This document shows, in pieces, positions 61,680-64,000 of a stretch of DNA of 64,000 nucleotides (the stretch's first letter is position 1; every line of letters starts with the position of its first letter). The notes under the pieces are model-generated. The model did not search any database and had not been told where the DNA came from. It was given only the letters and a program-made list of their open reading frames with translations. Made by a program: the position numbers and the translations under genes. The stretch spans positions 128,438 to 192,437 of the forward strand of contig CAXBOS010000007.1 of assembly GCA_963977415.1 (NCBI GenBank), read 5' to 3'. The DNA comes from Croceimicrobium sp963977415. Its GTDB lineage: Bacteria > Bacteroidota > Bacteroidia > Flavobacteriales > Schleiferiaceae.

Positions 61680-61994
61680 TTAAGTATGATTATTCTTTCG
61701 AGCCCTAAATATAAGGCAGGAATTTTCGACTGACAGTAGAGTAGGATTGATTGGCCACTCTGAGATGCGTTTACCTTTTGAAATTTCAAGATCCTTGAAA
61801 ATCGTGTGATAAATCGGTTCAAGTTGACTGAACCTTTTAACTGAATTGTCTTGAATAAGGAACCCAAACCAGAAATCCCCGTATTCTTTGGCATCCGAGT
61901 GAAAGGTTCTGAACCCTGAACAAAGAAAATTTCTTAGGTCCAGCGCAGAATTGCTGTTAACCAACAAAAGGGAAAAGAACAGGAATAATTTCAT
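61680..61994 (-). CDS. Small secreted protein, unknown
   Basis: The 104-aa protein begins with a signal-peptide-like hydrophobic stretch (MKLFLFFSLLLVNSNSAL). The rest is mixed and charged (EPIYHTIFKDLEISKGKRIS). It is not a recognised family and it ends 64 bp before the hsdR start. It may be a cassette-type small gene belonging to the array on its right, where similar short secreted proteins lie. Confidence 0.5.
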   Translation of the reverse strand: MKLFLFFSLLLVNSNSALDLRNFLCSGFRTFHSDAKEYGDFWFGFLIQDNSVKRFSQLEPIYHTIFKDLEISKGKRISEWPINPTLLSVENSCLIFRARKNNHT

Positions 61995-62316
61995 AGTCGG
62001 AAAAGGATCTCCAAATTTTTATTAATGCCAATATGTGTCAACCCATTCCATTAAGAGGTAAATCAGTCATTCCCAAGACCGCGAGCCCAATAAGTTCGGA
62101 ACATTACCTCAGGGCTAAATTTAATGATTTTTGGAATATGGTTTATAATGAGGAAACAAAACCTTTTGCTTTTGTTTTTAGGGGCTTATGCTTCAAGAAT
62201 TTAGTCAATTTCTTATAGCAGATAATTGAAATGGCTGCTTACCGTTGAAGATGCAGGAGTGTCGTTTTTGCTATGCGCAGTGCCCCGAAGGGCATTGCGT
62301 ATAGGTGTTGTTGTGC
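61995..62316. other. 322-bp spacer with an attC-like structure at its right end
   Basis: No convincing gene lies here; a 61-codon plus-strand frame at 62033 has no protein-like features. The right part carries the hairpin at 62271-62304. Confidence 0.45.
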
Positions 62317-62317
62317 C
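62262..62317. repeat. attC-like hairpin A
   Basis: CTATGCGCAGTGCCC (62271-62285) pairs with GGGCATTGCGTATAG (62290-62304) across a 4-nt loop, with G-T pairs at two places. GTTGTGCC follows on the right, next to the stop of the minus-strand gene at 62317. The two G-T positions are the same as in hairpin B. The left core is not complementary, so the site may be decayed. Confidence 0.45.
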
Positions 62318-63264
62318 TAGTTTTCTTCTTTATATATAAAAACTGTTTTCAATGTAAAGTTATCCTTGTCTTCAACCCAAATTGATGAAATCAATCCATG
62401 TCCATCAAAATAGAAATACTCACTTTTATAAAATTCATAACCAACCCATTCCTTTTTTACGAGCTGCCCACTTTCGTTGTAGATATAGTCAATATAGTAA
62501 TGCCGATTGAAATGCGCCTGAAAGTCTGGAGGTACAGGAAATTCTCTTAATAGTTTTCCATTATGATCAAATATAAGAGTAGGTTTTGTCCATGCATGTT
62601 CAACTTTTCCATGAATAGTATCAGATTGACTAAAGCTAGCTTGATGTAATGATGACTTTGAAAAGGCTATTGTATCATCCTTAACTAGATTTAGTATTTG
62701 TCCATATTGGATATTTTCTAATGGGAGGTAGATGAAATTATTTAACTCTTCATCAAATTGCCTGTTACTCAGTTCTACCCAAGTTTCATCTTCTGTACTT
62801 GAATTGCAATAGGTATGGATTAGCCAATTATCCTTAAGCCATCTTGGATAGTTATCAAGAATGCTGATAGTCATTGTGTCAATTGAGCCATTTTCGCTGT
62901 ACATTATGGTTGATTTCGCAAGGATAATTTTCCATCTATTCTTAGAGAACCATGATCTGTTCTGCCAAAGCGAGTCCATGGAATAAAAATTCTCGATGGC
63001 TCCAGAGTCATTAAATTCTGTATTAGTAAAGCGTTCTGTGCGAAAACCTTCTTCCGAATCCTTGGTGAAAGTTACTTGGCTGATTTGGGTTATTCCCAAG
63101 TTTCGTGTTCTTTCAAATGAAGTCACGTTAGGTAAATAACTAATCTGATTTTCAAATATGGAGTATGGATCACCACAGGTTGGAAATGGGCTAATTTCAA
63201 ATTGTCCATTTACAACTATGGGTAAACTCGTGAAAAGGAATAATATGTTTTTAAGTCGAGTCAT
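62317..63264 (-). CDS. Secreted protein of unknown function
   Basis: The 315-aa protein begins with a signal peptide (LKNILFLFTSLPIVVNG, about 4-20) and is built of repeated short beta segments with Tyr/Asp/Gly patterns (YNESGQLVKKEWVGYEFYKS, YFDGHGLISSIWVEDKDN), like YD/MORN-style repeats of Bacteroidota surface proteins. It has no sorting domain, so it is probably periplasmic or outer-membrane associated. It is a single gene between two attC-like structures, in the minus orientation, as a gene cassette would be. Confidence 0.65.
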   Translation of the reverse strand: MTRLKNILFLFTSLPIVVNGQFEISPFPTCGDPYSIFENQISYLPNVTSFERTRNLGITQISQVTFTKDSEEGFRTERFTNTEFNDSGAIENFYSMDSLWQNRSWFSKNRWKIILAKSTIMYSENGSIDTMTISILDNYPRWLKDNWLIHTYCNSSTEDETWVELSNRQFDEELNNFIYLPLENIQYGQILNLVKDDTIAFSKSSLHQASFSQSDTIHGKVEHAWTKPTLIFDHNGKLLREFPVPPDFQAHFNRHYYIDYIYNESGQLVKKEWVGYEFYKSEYFYFDGHGLISSIWVEDKDNFTLKTVFIYKEEN

Positions 63265-63273
63265 TTCAAATTA

Positions 63274-63340
63274 GCGCCAACGGTTTGGCTATGAGCAGTA
63301 GCGTCCCGCAGGGCGCTATTGCTTATAGGTTTTGTTAGCC
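63274..63340. repeat. attC-like hairpin B
   Basis: CTATGAGCAGTAGCG (63289-63303) pairs with CGCTATTGCTTATAG (63314-63328), including two G-T pairs, around a 10-nt loop. Outer cores are GCCAAC on the left and GTTAGC on the right, which pair with one G-T. The stop codon of the minus-strand gene to the right lies inside the stem, as occurs at cassette ends in integrons. Confidence 0.55.
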
Positions 63341-63777
63341 ACAGTATTTTTTTTCATTTTCCACAAGAAGTAGACTAATCCAAGAATTGGGAAAACCATA
63401 TCTAATGTTTTAGTCCAACTATATTGAAATAGATAAGTCATATCGAAATCGTCCAAATCAGTATTTGCTAGATATTCTCCATAGAACTTGTTCAATACGC
63501 CCATGCAAACAGTCAGAAATACTGTCAATCCAATTAAAAAGTAGATTATTTGGTTTTCTATTTTTTCTCTCGTTAGAATCTGGTTAGCAAGCAATATTAG
63601 GAACAAGACAGACAGTATTCCTAAAGTTATATTTATTGCAATCAAAATAGGTTCATTTTCAATTCTCAGTTCCACATTTACCCATAAAAGAAGAGTCGTC
63701 AATAGGTCATACAGCTTCTTAAATGATAAATAAATTAAGACACTTGACAGAGCTATTCGAATTGTCGGGTTGTTCAT
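63316..63777 (-). CDS. Small integral membrane protein, unknown
   Basis: The 153-aa protein has four predicted membrane segments (IALSSVLIYLSFKKLYDLL, LIAINITLGILSVLFLILLA, IIYFLIGLTVFLTVCMGVL, LDMVFPILGLVYFLWKM). No family is recognised. The last residues (ANKTYKQ) and the stop codon are encoded by the attC-like hairpin, which fits a gene cassette whose 3' end is the recombination site. Confidence 0.6.
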   Translation of the reverse strand: MNNPTIRIALSSVLIYLSFKKLYDLLTTLLLWVNVELRIENEPILIAINITLGILSVLFLILLANQILTREKIENQIIYFLIGLTVFLTVCMGVLNKFYGEYLANTDLDDFDMTYLFQYSWTKTLDMVFPILGLVYFLWKMKKNTVANKTYKQ

Positions 63778-63920
63778 TCCTTTTTTATTCTGACTAACGT
63801 AAAGGTAGTATATTGTTAATCAATGATTTATATTTTTTCAACTTTCTACTCATTTCTCTCGGTTTTCCGCTTCTACGTTAGCCTTGGGACTAAGGATTTC
63901 TGCAGTCTAGGAGGAATTAC

Positions 63921-63950
63921 GCCCAACGGTCTGTGTATGAGCAGTAGCGG
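63921..63950. repeat. attC-like left arm C, cut or decayed
   Basis: GCCCAACGGT and, after 5 bases, TATGAGCAGTAGCG match hairpin B at the same spacing. No complementary right arm follows before the window end. It marks a third cassette border or a decayed site. Confidence 0.5.
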
Positions 63951-64000
63951 TTTTAAAGGTACATACTTGACAGGCTACCACAAAAGTTGATTAAAAATAC

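Noticed and set aside
61616..61894. 93-residue N-terminal extension of HsdR system 2
   Set aside because: The extension has no family resemblance; homologous HsdR proteins start at the MNKKTLSERD position (61615).
62033..62218. 61-codon plus-strand frame
   Set aside because: No protein-like pattern, opposite to the neighbouring cassette genes, and no clear ribosome site.

Overview
The window comes from a member of the Bacteroidota. It has low-GC coding sequence, a secreted protein with a type IX secretion (T9SS) C-terminal sorting domain, mobile-element backbone genes typical of the phylum (DUF3987 helicase-primase-like, DUF3871, MerR-type excisionase-like HTH), and a giant SpvB/Rhs protein. 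I cannot name genus or species from sequence alone. Most of the window is accessory DNA: two related integrase-bearing elements on either side of a polymorphic-toxin locus, with a dense anti-phage defence island on the right.

Region 1 (1-about 16.3 kb) is mobile element 1. It holds a tyrosine recombinase cut by the window edge, an unknown protein, an HTH protein and a DUF3987 protein. Next comes a tightly coupled four-gene type I restriction-modification operon (hsdM, hsdS, a GHKL-ATPase/PD-(D/E)xK fusion, hsdR) and a RES-like protein. The element ends with a replication/recombination-looking set: a family-A DNA polymerase-like protein without exonuclease domain, a 110-aa protein, a Sak4-like P-loop ATPase and DUF3871. 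Region 2 (16.4-30.1 kb) looks like resident chromosome: a T9SS-sorted protein 5 bp upstream of a 3653-aa SpvB/FG-GAP/Rhs protein with a variable C-terminal toxin-like region, then a probable immunity gene.

Region 3 (30.28-40.1 kb) starts at a 56-bp 3' fragment of tRNA-Leu(UAA), read as one attachment-site end of element 2. Its integrase, unknown protein, HTH, DUF3987, second integrase, Sak4-like ATPase and DUF3871 repeat the backbone of element 1. The geometry predicts that the intact tRNA-Leu lies to the right; none is visible, so the island probably runs past the window end. Region 4 (40.4-61.6 kb) is the defence cargo: a complete type I Zorya operon (zorABCD), a convergent UvrD-like helicase with an HTH tail, an HTH gene overlapping a stand-alone HsdR C-terminal-type domain, a frameshifted PD-(D/E)xK nuclease gene, a complete Hachiman pair (hamA, hamB), and a second type I R-M operon (hsdR, rhuM-like, hsdM, hsdS). 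The second hsdR is interrupted by one in-frame amber codon. Region 5 (61.7-64 kb) holds small secreted or membrane proteins separated by attC-like inverted repeats, which suggests an integrase-less integron cassette array.

Zorya, Hachiman, both R-M systems, the RES-like protein and the Rhs toxin pair are recognisable families. The least explained parts are the GHKL-nuclease fusion inside the first R-M operon, the polymerase/Sak4-like/DUF3871 module shared by the two elements, and the HTH plus HsdR-C-terminal pair under a palindromic operator-like repeat. Domain assignments rest on motifs read by eye; no database search was run.
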